From the NCBI RefSeq assembly GCF_001748225.1, contig NZ_BDFE01000020.1, positions 62,001 through 126,000 on the forward strand: a stretch of 64,000 nucleotides of DNA, read 5' to 3'. Position 1 is the stretch's first letter, and each line of letters starts with the position of its first letter. Shown piece after piece: positions 37,827 to 46,043 of this stretch. This stretch comes from Desulfoplanes formicivorans. Lineage in GTDB: Bacteria; Desulfobacterota; Desulfovibrionia; Desulfovibrionales; Desulfomicrobiaceae. A model generated the notes under the pieces. That model was not told the DNA's origin, did no database searches, and saw only the letters and a list, made by a program, of their open reading frames with translations. A program made the position numbers and the translations under genes.

Positions 37827-38270
37827 TCATCCTTCTTCTTGATGGTGGTTGGTAGGTTTGCCCAAAGGGGTTACCTTGTATTGCTGGGCGTGGCCGCATC
37901 TTCGGCCTTGGCCCTGACCCCGTCCGCCGTTTCTGCATGTACCCCTGCATCCGGGCATGGTCAGATCGTCAAGGGTATTGCGCTGCCAGGCGGCAAGAAC
38001 CCCGTCGATTTCCCCGCAGATCCAGGGAATGACTTCAAGCTGGGCGCCCGTGATCAGTCGCAGGGTGCAGCCGGAAATGCCCCCGCAGATAAGGGTGTTC
38101 ACCCCGCAGGACATGATGGATGCGACCTTGGAAGGGAGGTCAGCGAACGGGAGGGAAATGTGCCCTGCGGGGCAAATATGTTCATCTTCAACATCATAGA
38201 TGCGAAAGGTTGTGGCGTTGTCAAAAAGAACCGCCAGACGGTTTCCATAGCAGGCCAGACAAAGGCGCAT
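37827..38270 (-). CDS. NifX/NifB-type protein, first gene of ORP-type operon
   Basis: The 147-residue product has a divergent NifX-type domain: MRLCLACYGNRLAVLFDNAT, IYDVEDEHICPAGHISLPF, and SCGVNTLICGGISGCTLRLI. Eleven Cys, many in the pattern C-G-G-x-x-G-C, and a His/Cys-rich end (RCGHAQQY) suggest metal binding. It resembles the orp-associated genes of Desulfovibrio that accompany the orange protein. It is the promoter-proximal gene of the operon. Only a weak ribosome site precedes ATG 38270. Confidence 0.7.
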   Translation of the reverse strand: MRLCLACYGNRLAVLFDNATTFRIYDVEDEHICPAGHISLPFADLPSKVASIMSCGVNTLICGGISGCTLRLITGAQLEVIPWICGEIDGVLAAWQRNTLDDLTMPGCRGTCRNGGRGQGQGRRCGHAQQYKVTPLGKPTNHHQEEG

Positions 38271-38337
38271 ATGAGATCCGGATTCCAGGGTTGAAAAAAG
38301 GCATTGGCAAGCGAACTTGATTCTCGTGTTGTCTAAT

Positions 38338-38352
38338 GCATGAACGGTGCCT
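38338..38352 (-). promoter_or_regulatory. Candidate sigma54 promoter of ORP-type operon
   Basis: On the minus strand AGGCAC, five bases CGTTC, then ATGC places the GG and GC doublets exactly 12 nt apart. It lies 68 bases before the first gene. The orp operons of D. vulgaris are known to depend on sigma54, which fits. Confidence 0.6.
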
Positions 38353-38404
38353 GATTTTATATATTATTATTTCAATTGGTTGTAAATTTCGCGAAAGATA
38401 GTGG

Positions 38405-38456
38405 GCGAAAAATAAGCCTTTTTGAAGGTGATATGCGCAAAATAAGCCCATTTTGC
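38405..38456. promoter_or_regulatory. Twin palindromes upstream of ORP-type operon (candidate enhancer sites)
   Basis: GCAAAAT-AAGCCC-ATTTTGC (38437-38456) is a perfect 7-bp inverted repeat; GCGAAAAATAAGCCTTTTTG (38405-38424) is a close copy, 32 nt away centre to centre, about three helical turns. They lie 53-105 bases upstream of the sigma54-type element. The gap 38271-38582 holds these sites and no gene. Confidence 0.65.
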
Positions 38457-38582
38457 AGGGGAGGCAAACAGACTGGCTAACCTGAGGGAAATAGGCTAAA
38501 GAGCCCCGCGTCAACGGGTTTTCAAGACGGCTTGTCCCATCAGAATGTTGCAGCGCCAATACGGCCAGGGAGGGGAACGTTC

Positions 38583-38957
38583 ATGCCATTACGCCATCAT
38601 GCAGAAAGAATCAGGATTTATGTCGGGGAAAACGATAAGTACGAAGGCATTCCGGTATATGAGCGGCTTCTTGCAACGGCTCAGTCCCTGGGCATGCCCG
38701 GCGGGACGGTAACCCGTGCCATTGCCGGGTTCGGGGTCCGCGGGGTTCGGACCAACAAGATCCTCCGCATTGCCGAAAACATGCCCCTGGTCGTGGAAAT
38801 GGTTGCCAACAGCGAGCATGTCCGTCCCTTTCTGGAGAGCATCCAACCCATGATTTCCGGGGGGCTGGTAACCCGTGAACCCGTGGAAGTGGTTTTCTAT
38901 CACCATGAGTCCCTGAAGGATGAGTCAACAACCACAAGCAAGGCGAGCACATCATGA
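38583..38957 (+). CDS. DUF190 family PII-like protein
   Basis: The 124-residue product has the DUF190 core: [31 protein letters not shown], then [15 protein letters not shown] and a [16 protein letters not shown] segment. DUF190 proteins share the fold of PII signal proteins and are often next to fluoride or ion channels; no channel is present here. It overlaps purT (ATGA at 38954), so the two are co-translated. AGGGGAACG precedes ATG 38583. Confidence 0.88.
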   Translation: MPLRHHAERIRIYVGENDKYEGIPVYERLLATAQSLGMPGGTVTRAIAGFGVRGVRTNKILRIAENMPLVVEMVANSEHVRPFLESIQPMISGGLVTREPVEVVFYHHESLKDESTTTSKASTS

Positions 38958-40135
38958 CTACCATTGGAACCCCCCTCTCACCCACGGCCACCAAGGTCCT
39001 TCTTCTCGGTTCCGGAGAACTGGGCAAGGAAGTGGTCATTGAACTCCAGCGACTCGGTGTGGAGGTCATTGCTGTTGACCGGTATGCAAACGGGCCGGCC
39101 ATGCAGGTCGCCCATCGTTCCTATACCCTGTCCATGCTGGACGGCACAAGGCTTCGCGAGATCGTGGAGCAGGAAAAGCCGGATTATATCGTCCCGGAGA
39201 TTGAAGCCATTGCCACGGATACCCTGCAGGAATTGGAGGACGAGGGCTTTACGGTCATTCCCACGGCCCGGGCCACCCGGCTGACCATGAATCGGGAGGG
39301 GATCAGACGGTTGGCGGCCGAAGAGCTTGGCATCAAGACGTCACCCTACAGGTTTGCCGCCACCAAAGAGGAATTTGTGCAGGCCGTCGAAGAGATCGGC
39401 ATCCCCTGCGTGGTCAAGCCCATCATGAGCTCGTCAGGCCACGGCCAATCGGCCGTGCGAAGCGAGGATCAGATAGAGGCTGCCTGGGAGTTGTCCCAGA
39501 GTGAGGGCAGGACCGGTGCGGGCGAGGTCATTGTCGAAGGCCTGGTGGATTTTGATTACGAGATTACCTTGCTCACGGTTCGCCATGTGGGCGGAACCTC
39601 CTTTTGTCGACCCATTGGTCACCGTCAGGAGAACGGGGATTATCAGGAATCCTGGCAGCCGCAACCCATGTCCCAGAACGCCCTCAGGGAAGCTGAACGT
39701 ATCGCCCGGACCGTGACCACGGCCCTGGGGGGATACGGCATTTTCGGGGTTGAATTGTTCGTCAAGGGGGATGAGGTCCTGTTCAGCGAGGTTTCTCCCC
39801 GGCCTCATGATACCGGCATGGTGACCATGATTTCCCAGGATCTTTCGGAATTCGCCCTGCATGCCCGGGCCATTCTCGGTCTTCCCATTCCGTCGATTGC
39901 CTTTCACGGTCCGTCAGCCTCAAGCGTCATCATTGCCCGCGGGGCATCGACTTCCACCACCTACGGGAATCTGAACAAGGCTCTGGAAGAACCCGATACC
40001 CAGATTCGTCTTTTTGGCAAACCCGAGGTCAAGGGACACCGCCGCATGGGTGTGGCCCTGGCCCGGAGCACTTCTGTTGAACAGGCCCGCGCAAAGGCCA
40101 ACAGGGCGTCTTGCGCCGTAACCATTACGTTGTAG
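38954..40135 (+). CDS. purT: Formate-dependent phosphoribosylglycinamide formyltransferase
   Basis: The 393-residue ATP-grasp enzyme makes formyl-GAR from GAR, ATP and free formate in purine synthesis. Typical segments are [57 protein letters not shown], and [15 protein letters not shown]. It does not need formyl-folate, which suits an organism that makes or uses formate. It is co-translated with the DUF190 gene and followed after 12 bases by the small selenoprotein. Confidence 0.96.
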   Translation: MTTIGTPLSPTATKVLLLGSGELGKEVVIELQRLGVEVIAVDRYANGPAMQVAHRSYTLSMLDGTRLREIVEQEKPDYIVPEIEAIATDTLQELEDEGFTVIPTARATRLTMNREGIRRLAAEELGIKTSPYRFAATKEEFVQAVEEIGIPCVVKPIMSSSGHGQSAVRSEDQIEAAWELSQSEGRTGAGEVIVEGLVDFDYEITLLTVRHVGGTSFCRPIGHRQENGDYQESWQPQPMSQNALREAERIARTVTTALGGYGIFGVELFVKGDEVLFSEVSPRPHDTGMVTMISQDLSEFALHARAILGLPIPSIAFHGPSASSVIIARGASTSTTYGNLNKALEEPDTQIRLFGKPEVKGHRRMGVALARSTSVEQARAKANRASCAVTITL

Positions 40136-40147
40136 GAAACACGGATT

Positions 40148-40411
40148 ATGATTATTGGACCAAAGAACGACCCCAACGATTCGAGCCATCATCTCAAGGA
40201 CAGGTCGCCCGGGCAAGGGACCGGCCGGAGCGGCCATGCCCGGTTTTTTTGCCTGCGCTGCTACGAGCCCCTTCAAACCGTCAGGACCTGACGCAACGTG
40301 GTGTTGCACTGCACGGCGTGCGGTGCTCAATATCAGTTGAGTCAATACGGACGGATGATCGAGGAGGATATGGAAGATTTTCTCGGCGACGTGCCGTGTG
40401 ACAGGTTGTAG
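40148..40411 (+). CDS. Small dual-CxxC selenoprotein (in-frame UGA read as Sec)
   Basis: The frame from ATG 40148 to TAG 40409-40411 is interrupted only by TGA at 40289-40291 (residue 48 of 87). Before it is F-C35-L-R-C38; after it, H-C55-T-A-C58-G. The two pairs form a zinc-ribbon-like layout, and Sec lies between them in VRT-Sec-RNVVLH. The frame after TGA ends in a coherent acidic helix (GRMIEEDMEDFLGDV). AGGAAA lies 8 nt before the ATG. Small dual-CxxC (seleno)proteins are annotated in related bacteria, with unknown function. A one-base frameshift is not needed, since both halves share one frame. Confidence 0.8.
40307..40325 (+). promoter_or_regulatory. SECIS-like hairpin of the small selenoprotein
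   Basis: Bases 16-23 after TGA (CACTGCAC) pair with 27-34 (GTGCGGTG), seven Watson-Crick pairs and one G-U, around loop GGC at 24-26. Stem length, loop sequence and distance from UGA are identical to the hairpin in fdhA, while the stem sequences differ, which argues for a shared SelB-binding element. Confidence 0.7.
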
Positions 40412-40452
40412 CCAGGGGGCGTGTATCCGGTACGGGTCGATCAGCAGCATGT

Positions 40453-40496
40453 ACAATGGGCAGGAAGGGAACCCCCTTTTTGCCCATTGTTTTTTG
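40453..40496 (+). terminator. Intrinsic terminator after the selenoprotein gene
   Basis: ACAATGGGCA pairs with TGCCCATTGT, with an inner GGAAGGG/CCCCCTTTT arm, followed by TTTTTGT. It closes the DUF190-purT-selenoprotein unit. Confidence 0.88.
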
Positions 40497-40576
40497 TCTC
40501 ATGGACACGTAAAGATCCTGGTGGACACGAAGAATCTCGCTCAACGGGTGAGCGTGACCGAGCAAGGAGACGGTTT

Positions 40577-40777
40577 ATGGACGATCAGCTTGAAAAACTT
40601 CAGACCCAGATTGCCTTTCAGGAAAGAAGCATTGAAAAACTCAATCAGGCCCTGATTTCCCAGCAGTGCCAGATTGACGAGCTGGAGCGACAGATACGTA
40701 TCCTGGCTGAAAAACTGCTGGAGGTGCGTGCCGTGGATGACAACAATGTGCCTGAGCCACCGCCTCCCCATTATTGA
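40577..40777 (+). CDS. slyX: SlyX family protein
   Basis: The 66-residue coiled-coil protein has the SlyX pattern: N-terminal LEKLQTQIAFQERSIEKLNQ and C-terminal Pro-rich EPPPPHY. SlyX function is unknown. GCAAGGAGA precedes ATG 40577. It stands just before sdaA (33-base gap) and may share its mRNA. Confidence 0.88.
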   Translation: MDDQLEKLQTQIAFQERSIEKLNQALISQQCQIDELERQIRILAEKLLEVRAVDDNNVPEPPPPHY

Positions 40778-40810
40778 GGGGAATCAAGCCCGTATGCAGA
40801 GGTGCCACCC

Positions 40811-42178
40811 ATGAAGCCCATAACCACTTCCCTTTTCGAGCTGTTCAAGATTGGCCCCGGACCTTCCAGTTCCCATACCATCGGCCCCATGAAGGCCGGG
40901 TATGATTTCATCACCACGGTTCGGACCCTTCCCGAGGATATTCTTGCCAGGGCCGTGTCCATCAAGGTCCATCTCTACGGGAGCCTGAGCGCCACAGGAC
41001 GGGGACATGGTACGGATCGGGCCGTGTTGGCCGGTCTTCTGGGAGCCAATCCCAGGACCTGCTCGGCGGAGTTCATGGATGGTCTCGACAGGGACAATAC
41101 CGATGGATACCGGGTTGCCATCGGATCCAACGAATGTGTCCTTACCTGGGATGACATTGTGTTCGATGCCTTTGAAAGGGATTCCTGCTTCAGCAACACT
41201 CTGAGCATTCGGCTCTTCGGGGATGACCAGACCCTCCTTTTTGAGCGGGAATACTATTCCGTTGGGGGCGGATTCATCCAGTGGAAAGGGCAGAAGGAAG
41301 AGGTCCGGGGTATGCCTGCGTATCCCTATGCCACCATGGAGGGCCTCAAGAAGATCCTTCGCACGGAAAAACTCCGCTTGCACGAGGTCATCCTGGCCAA
41401 CGAGAAGGCCCTTACCGGGGCCTCCGAAGGGGAGATCTCGGCAGGGCTCGATCACATCATCACGACCATGGAAGAGGCCGTGGATACGGGGATCGGTTCC
41501 GAAGGCATTCTTCCCGGCCCCATCGGGTTGCACCGCAAGGCGCCGGTTTTGTACAGGCGGGCCTGCAAAATGACCCACTCAACCGATCATCTCATGGTCG
41601 CATTGAGCGCCTACGCTTTTGGGGCCTCCGAGGAGAACGCAGCCGGTCACCGCATTGTTACGGCGCCCACGGCCGGTTCCAGCGGGGTCATGCCCGCGGT
41701 GGTCTATGTCCTCAAAAATCACAGAAACATTGCTCCCCATGCACTGCGCGAAGGGCTCATGGCTGCGGCTGCAGTGGGATTTCTGGCCAGACATAATGCC
41801 TCCATTGCCGGGGCGGATGTGGGGTGCCAGGGAGAGATCGGTGTGGCATCGGCCATGGCCGCATCCTTTCTGGCCTATGCCCTGGGGTACCGGTTCCAGG
41901 TCACGGAAAACGCGGCCGAGATCGCCCTGGAACATCACCTCGGGCTGACCTGCGATCCGGTATTGGGCTATGTGCAGATCCCCTGCATCGAGCGCAATGC
42001 CATGGGTGCGCTCAAGGCATATACCGCGTTTCTGATCGCTTCGGCCGAGATCCCGGGCAATCACAAGGTTGATCTTGACCAGGTCATCCGGGCCATGGCC
42101 GAAACCGGCCGTGACATGTGCACCAAATACAAGGAAACATCCCTGGGCGGCCTGGCCCAGAGTGTGGTGCAGTGTTGA
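40811..42178 (+). CDS. sdaA: L-serine ammonia-lyase, iron-sulfur type
   Basis: The 455-residue enzyme converts L-serine to pyruvate and ammonia. The beta domain starts SLFELFKIGPGPSSSHTIGPM; the alpha domain has TAPTAGSSGVMPAV, ADVGCQGEIGVASAMAA, and LTCDPVLGYVQIPCIERN, with the cysteines for the [4Fe-4S] cluster. It is the single-chain (E. coli SdaA-like) form. I begin at ATG 40811; ATG 40802 is in frame. Confidence 0.96.
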   Translation: MKPITTSLFELFKIGPGPSSSHTIGPMKAGYDFITTVRTLPEDILARAVSIKVHLYGSLSATGRGHGTDRAVLAGLLGANPRTCSAEFMDGLDRDNTDGYRVAIGSNECVLTWDDIVFDAFERDSCFSNTLSIRLFGDDQTLLFEREYYSVGGGFIQWKGQKEEVRGMPAYPYATMEGLKKILRTEKLRLHEVILANEKALTGASEGEISAGLDHIITTMEEAVDTGIGSEGILPGPIGLHRKAPVLYRRACKMTHSTDHLMVALSAYAFGASEENAAGHRIVTAPTAGSSGVMPAVVYVLKNHRNIAPHALREGLMAAAAVGFLARHNASIAGADVGCQGEIGVASAMAASFLAYALGYRFQVTENAAEIALEHHLGLTCDPVLGYVQIPCIERNAMGALKAYTAFLIASAEIPGNHKVDLDQVIRAMAETGRDMCTKYKETSLGGLAQSVVQC

Positions 42179-42377
42179 TGATGGGAGTGCGCAGCAAGGG
42201 TACGCGTGAAAGTGGGGGAGCCTGGTGGGAGACGGGCGACCGGGATCCCGCCTCTGCCATCTGAACCCTGAGTGTCAGGTGCCCGCACAGGGCTACGCCT
42301 GAACATCTCGCACACCAAAGGCCTTTTTTGCATGGAATTCGGACCGAAATCACCACTCCAACCAATGGATACATGTC

Positions 42378-43556
42378 TTGGAAGCATTACATCTCAGGGG
42401 AAAGAGACATATCCTTTTGCCTCTGCTTGCTCTGACCGGTATTTTCTGGATCAATTTCTTTTCCAGGATCATTCTCAGTCCCCTGATCGTACCGGTTCAG
42501 GAGGCCTTTTCCCTGTCCATATCCCGGACGGGATGGCTGTTTCTGGCCACTTCTATCGGCTACAGCGTTGCCCTGTTTTGCTCGGGTTTTGTTTCCTGCC
42601 GGCTGACCCATCATAAAACCGTTGTGCTGTCTTTGTTCACCCTGGGCGCGGCCCTGGGAATGACCGGCATGTCCACCTGCGTGTGGGGGATGATGGCCGG
42701 ACTCTTTCTCATCGGGATCGGCGGAGGACTGTATCTGGGATCAGGAGCGGCCAGCATTACCGAGGTGGTGCCGGTGAAGCATTGGGGCAAGGCCTTTGCC
42801 CTGCACGAAACCGCTCCCAGCGTGGCCTTTTTGGCCGCCCCCCTGGTGGTAGAGGGGGTCTTTTTGTTTGGAACCTGGAGAACGGTCTTTTATCTTTTTG
42901 CCGGTGTATGTTTTCTCGTGGGGCTTGCCTACCTGAGCATGGGACGTGCAGGCAGGTTTGCCGGTCAAATGCCGAGCCTTGGCAATATCAAGGTTATTGT
43001 CAGAAATCCCGCCTTCTGGATCTTGACGGTGGGTTTCGGCCTGTCCATTGCCATGGAAATCGGGGTGTACAACCTGCTTCCCCTGTATCTGGTGCATGAT
43101 TTCGAATTGGCCCGTGAGAGCGCCAACATGCTTTTGTCCCTGAGTCGGGTTCTGGGGCTGATCATGCTTGTGGGGGCGGGGTGGCTCACGGATCGTCTGG
43201 GGGTCAAAGCCGCCCTGATTCTGTTTGTGGGGAGCGCGGGTCTTTCCACCATTGCCCTTGGCTGGGGGCCCCTTGGCTGGGTTGTTGCCATGCTTTTTGT
43301 GCAGCCGGTTTTCGTGGTCTGCTTTTTCCCGGCAGGATTCGCAGCCCTTTCAACCATAGCTCCTGCGGGGATGAATGATCTGGCCGTGTCCCTGTGCGTG
43401 ACCATTGGCGGGATTGCGGGCAGCGGCCTGTTGCCCCTGTGCATGGCCGCCATTGCTGACGGGATCGGGTTCAGCTACGCGTTTTCCCTGCTGGGAGGAG
43501 TCATGCTCCTGTGCCTTCCTTTTTTTTTCCGTCTCCGCGTTGCCAGGGAATCGTAG
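42378..43556 (+). CDS. Major facilitator superfamily transporter
   Basis: The 392-residue protein has about 12 membrane segments and MFS features: INFFSRIILSPLIVPVQEAF in helix 1 and GIGGGLYLGSGAASITEVVP in helices 4-5. The substrate cannot be named. The start is uncertain: TTG 42378 is the first in-frame start that keeps helix 1, but no strong ribosome site is seen. The 199-base gap before it (42179-42377) is GC-rich and could fold. Confidence 0.82.
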   Translation: MEALHLRGKRHILLPLLALTGIFWINFFSRIILSPLIVPVQEAFSLSISRTGWLFLATSIGYSVALFCSGFVSCRLTHHKTVVLSLFTLGAALGMTGMSTCVWGMMAGLFLIGIGGGLYLGSGAASITEVVPVKHWGKAFALHETAPSVAFLAAPLVVEGVFLFGTWRTVFYLFAGVCFLVGLAYLSMGRAGRFAGQMPSLGNIKVIVRNPAFWILTVGFGLSIAMEIGVYNLLPLYLVHDFELARESANMLLSLSRVLGLIMLVGAGWLTDRLGVKAALILFVGSAGLSTIALGWGPLGWVVAMLFVQPVFVVCFFPAGFAALSTIAPAGMNDLAVSLCVTIGGIAGSGLLPLCMAAIADGIGFSYAFSLLGGVMLLCLPFFFRLRVARES

Positions 43557-43565
43557 GAACATCCA

Positions 43566-43594
43566 AAAAAAAGGCGGGCATGAAGCCCGCCTTG
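43566..43594 (-). terminator. Intrinsic terminator of CBS-ACT gene
   Basis: On the minus strand AAGGCGGGC and GCCCGCCTT form a 9-bp stem, followed by a T-run. It may also serve the convergent MFS gene. Confidence 0.85.
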
Positions 43595-43619
43595 AAGATG
43601 TGGTGCATGTTTCAGGAGT

Positions 43620-44297
43620 CTACAACGCCGTCGGGTGGACGGTATCCCGGACCCAGTACATGAGATTGTATTTTTCCTGCAGGGATTTTTGAAGCTGTTT
43701 TTCTTCGGACTTGTCCATGTCCGCAATACGGATGTATACGTGCCTGGTGTCAGGCCCCCCCTGTTCATAGGACGTCAGAATGCTGATGATCCTGGCCTTG
43801 GAGGCCCGCAGGTCACTCAGAATTTCTTTCAGGGAACCTGGGGTGTTGGGTAGTTTGAAACCCATTTGCAGGGCACCGTGATACACGCCGGTGATATCGA
43901 TCATGACGTTGAAGATATCCGTTTCCGTGATGATCCCCACAACCTTTTCGTCATCGTCGACCACGGGAAGTCCCTCGACCTTTTTCTCGCGCATGACAAC
44001 GGCGGCCTTTTCAACCGTGCCTTTTTCGTTCACGCAGAACGGATTTTTGGTCATGATATCCTTGATCTTGATCTCCGACAGCAGGTAGTAGAGCTCATGG
44101 ACGTCCAGTGTGGTGGCCTTGGAAGGGGAGGCTTCCTTGATGTCCCTGTCGGTGACAATGCCAACCATCTTGCCGTTATCATCCACCACGGGAAGCCTGC
44201 GGATGTTTTTTTCCTTGAGTATCTTGGACGCCTTCATCATCGATGTTTCCGGGGTCACGGTGATCACGTCACGGGTCATCCATTCGCTGATCAGCAT
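43620..44297 (-). CDS. CBS-pair and ACT domain protein (AcuB-like)
   Basis: The 225-residue protein has two CBS domains (MTRDVITVTPETSMMKASKI and KDIMTKNPFCVNEKGTVEKA; each ends in VVDDxxKxVGIxT) and a C-terminal ACT domain (GFKLPNTPGSLKEILSDLR, from about residue 145). CBS pairs bind adenosyl ligands and ACT binds amino acids, so a regulatory role is likely. The target is unknown; acetoin regulator AcuB is the closest named relative. The 167-base gap to the divergent MATE gene shows no clear promoter. Confidence 0.87.
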   Translation of the reverse strand: MLISEWMTRDVITVTPETSMMKASKILKEKNIRRLPVVDDNGKMVGIVTDRDIKEASPSKATTLDVHELYYLLSEIKIKDIMTKNPFCVNEKGTVEKAAVVMREKKVEGLPVVDDDEKVVGIITETDIFNVMIDITGVYHGALQMGFKLPNTPGSLKEILSDLRASKARIISILTSYEQGGPDTRHVYIRIADMDKSEEKQLQKSLQEKYNLMYWVRDTVHPTAL

Positions 44298-44464
44298 GGT
44301 TGCCTCCTTGGTAAGCTGCTGGTTGATTTCGATGTTCGAGTATATGAGTAGGAATTTTGTATCGTTTGGTGATTACTAGGCCTTTTTTCCGTTTTCGTCA
44401 AAACGCTTTCTTCTTTACACCGGATTTTCCCTTGTAGGGATTGCAGTCATTCCAGGGAGTACTT

Positions 44465-45871
44465 GTGAACACATCATCTTCGCACATGGCCATCATCAAA
44501 TCGCCGTACCGGAATATCTGGAAACTTTCATGGCCTCAGGTGGTGATGATGTTTTTTCATTTTGCCATCGGGTTTGTGGATGTCTGGGTAGCCGGAAGAC
44601 TGGGCCGCAACGTGCAGGCCTGCATGGGAATCATCACCCAGGCCCAGTTTTTTTTCCTGGTTGTTGCCATGGCCTTTGCCAACGGGAGTGTGGCGGCCAT
44701 CAGCCAGTCCGCAGGAGCCGGACTGTTTCGGCGGGTGCAACGCTATGTGGGGTTGGGTCTTGAAGCCGGTGCGGTTCTCGGGATCGTTCTCTTTGTGGGG
44801 GGACTTGCGGCACGGCCCCTGCTTTTCGGCGTGCTTCAAATCCCCGCAGGCGTGGAGGATGTGGCCCGGTACTTGTTCAACGTGTATTTGTTCATTCTTC
44901 CGGCCTATTATCTGTTCATCATCAGCAACGCCATTTTCAGGGCCAGAAAGCAGGTTATGTGCCCGCTGTATTCCATCATTCTCGTGACCACCGTGAATAC
45001 GCTGGGAGATCTCGGGTTCGGACTCGGCTATTTTGGCCTGCCCAACCTGGGCTACAAGGGATTGGCCTGGGCCACCTTTGCTTCGGTGCTTATGGGTACG
45101 CTTTTCAATCTCCTGGTTCTGGCAAGAACAGGAGCCCTGGCCCGCAAGAGCTTTGCTCCGTGGAAGTGGGTCAGGTGCGCGCTGCCCTATCTGTTCAAGG
45201 TGGCCTGGCCAGCCGGACTCATGCAGCTCATTTGGCATTCCGCCTATCTGCTGCTGTTTTCCATCACCGCCTCTCTGCCCAGTGGAGAAGTGGTGGCCCT
45301 GGCCGGGATGAGCGCCGGGCTTCGGGTGGAATCCTTGTTTTTTTTGCCCGGGTTTGCTTTCAATTTTACGGCAGCCATTTTGGTCGGTCATTATCTTGGA
45401 GCTGGAGAACCCCAGGAAGCCAAGCGTTTCGGGTATCGAATCCTCGGTTTGGGTCTGGTTGTGGTGTCCGTGGTCACGGCCCTGGCCTGGACCTGGCTGG
45501 ATGATATCGCCCTTTTTGTGGCCCCTGATCCTGCGGTGCACGCCGTGGCTGTGAGCTATCTCTATTATAATCTGGCCGCCTTGCCCTTTGTGGTCGTGTC
45601 CATGGTTCTGGGTGGTGCCCTGTCCGGGGCGGGGGCGACCATGTATCAGATGGGGGTCACGGGCACCTCGTCATGGCTCATCCGCCTTCCCCTTGCCTGG
45701 TATCTCGGACATGTGTTCTTTGCCGATGCCGAAGGCATCTGGATCGCCATGTTCATCTCCATGGTCATCCAGTCCATGGCCATGCTTGCGGTCTATCAGT
45801 TCGCTCCCTGGCAGCGGTTTGCCATGCGGGGTAGTACGCGGAAAAAAACAACAGGAAATCCGGTGCATTGA
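44465..45871 (+). CDS. MATE family efflux transporter
   Basis: The 468-residue membrane protein has 12 hydrophobic segments in two halves, as MATE carriers do; the two halves begin SWPQVVMMFFHFAIGFVDVW and AWPAGLMQLIWHSAYLLLFS. MATE proteins export drugs or metabolites using H+ or Na+. I choose GTG 44465 with AGGGAG upstream; a TTG at 44441 and an ATG at 44486 are in frame. The substrate is unknown. Confidence 0.88.
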   Translation: MNTSSSHMAIIKSPYRNIWKLSWPQVVMMFFHFAIGFVDVWVAGRLGRNVQACMGIITQAQFFFLVVAMAFANGSVAAISQSAGAGLFRRVQRYVGLGLEAGAVLGIVLFVGGLAARPLLFGVLQIPAGVEDVARYLFNVYLFILPAYYLFIISNAIFRARKQVMCPLYSIILVTTVNTLGDLGFGLGYFGLPNLGYKGLAWATFASVLMGTLFNLLVLARTGALARKSFAPWKWVRCALPYLFKVAWPAGLMQLIWHSAYLLLFSITASLPSGEVVALAGMSAGLRVESLFFLPGFAFNFTAAILVGHYLGAGEPQEAKRFGYRILGLGLVVVSVVTALAWTWLDDIALFVAPDPAVHAVAVSYLYYNLAALPFVVVSMVLGGALSGAGATMYQMGVTGTSSWLIRLPLAWYLGHVFFADAEGIWIAMFISMVIQSMAMLAVYQFAPWQRFAMRGSTRKKTTGNPVH

Positions 45872-45973
45872 CGCAGACATGATGGTACCGGCCTGGCCAT
45901 GTATGTGCGGACAGGGGGATGCGATGCTGTTGTCCGGCTGAGGACAGGCACTCCCCGTTGTGATGTGGCTCTC

Positions 45974-46020
45974 ATCAGAAAATCCCGGCAGGATACGTGT
46001 CCTGTCGGGATTTTCTGATA
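45974..46020. terminator. Bidirectional terminator between MATE gene and yhhQ-like gene
   Basis: ATCAGAAAATCCCGGCAGGA pairs with TCCTGTCGGGATTTTCTGAT through a 20-bp stem with one G-U pair. It separates two convergent genes. Confidence 0.85.
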
Positions 46021-46043
46021 GAGCAAAGGTCTGGCGGAACGGA

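Noticed and set aside
28383-38270. Nitrogen fixation locus
   Set aside because: The NifX/NifB-type domains come without nifHDK, nifENB or other nif genes; they fit ORP-type proteins instead.
40148-40411. Frameshifted pseudogene reading of the small CxxC gene
   Set aside because: Both halves lie in one frame separated only by TGA, so a frameshift is not needed; Sec insertion explains it.
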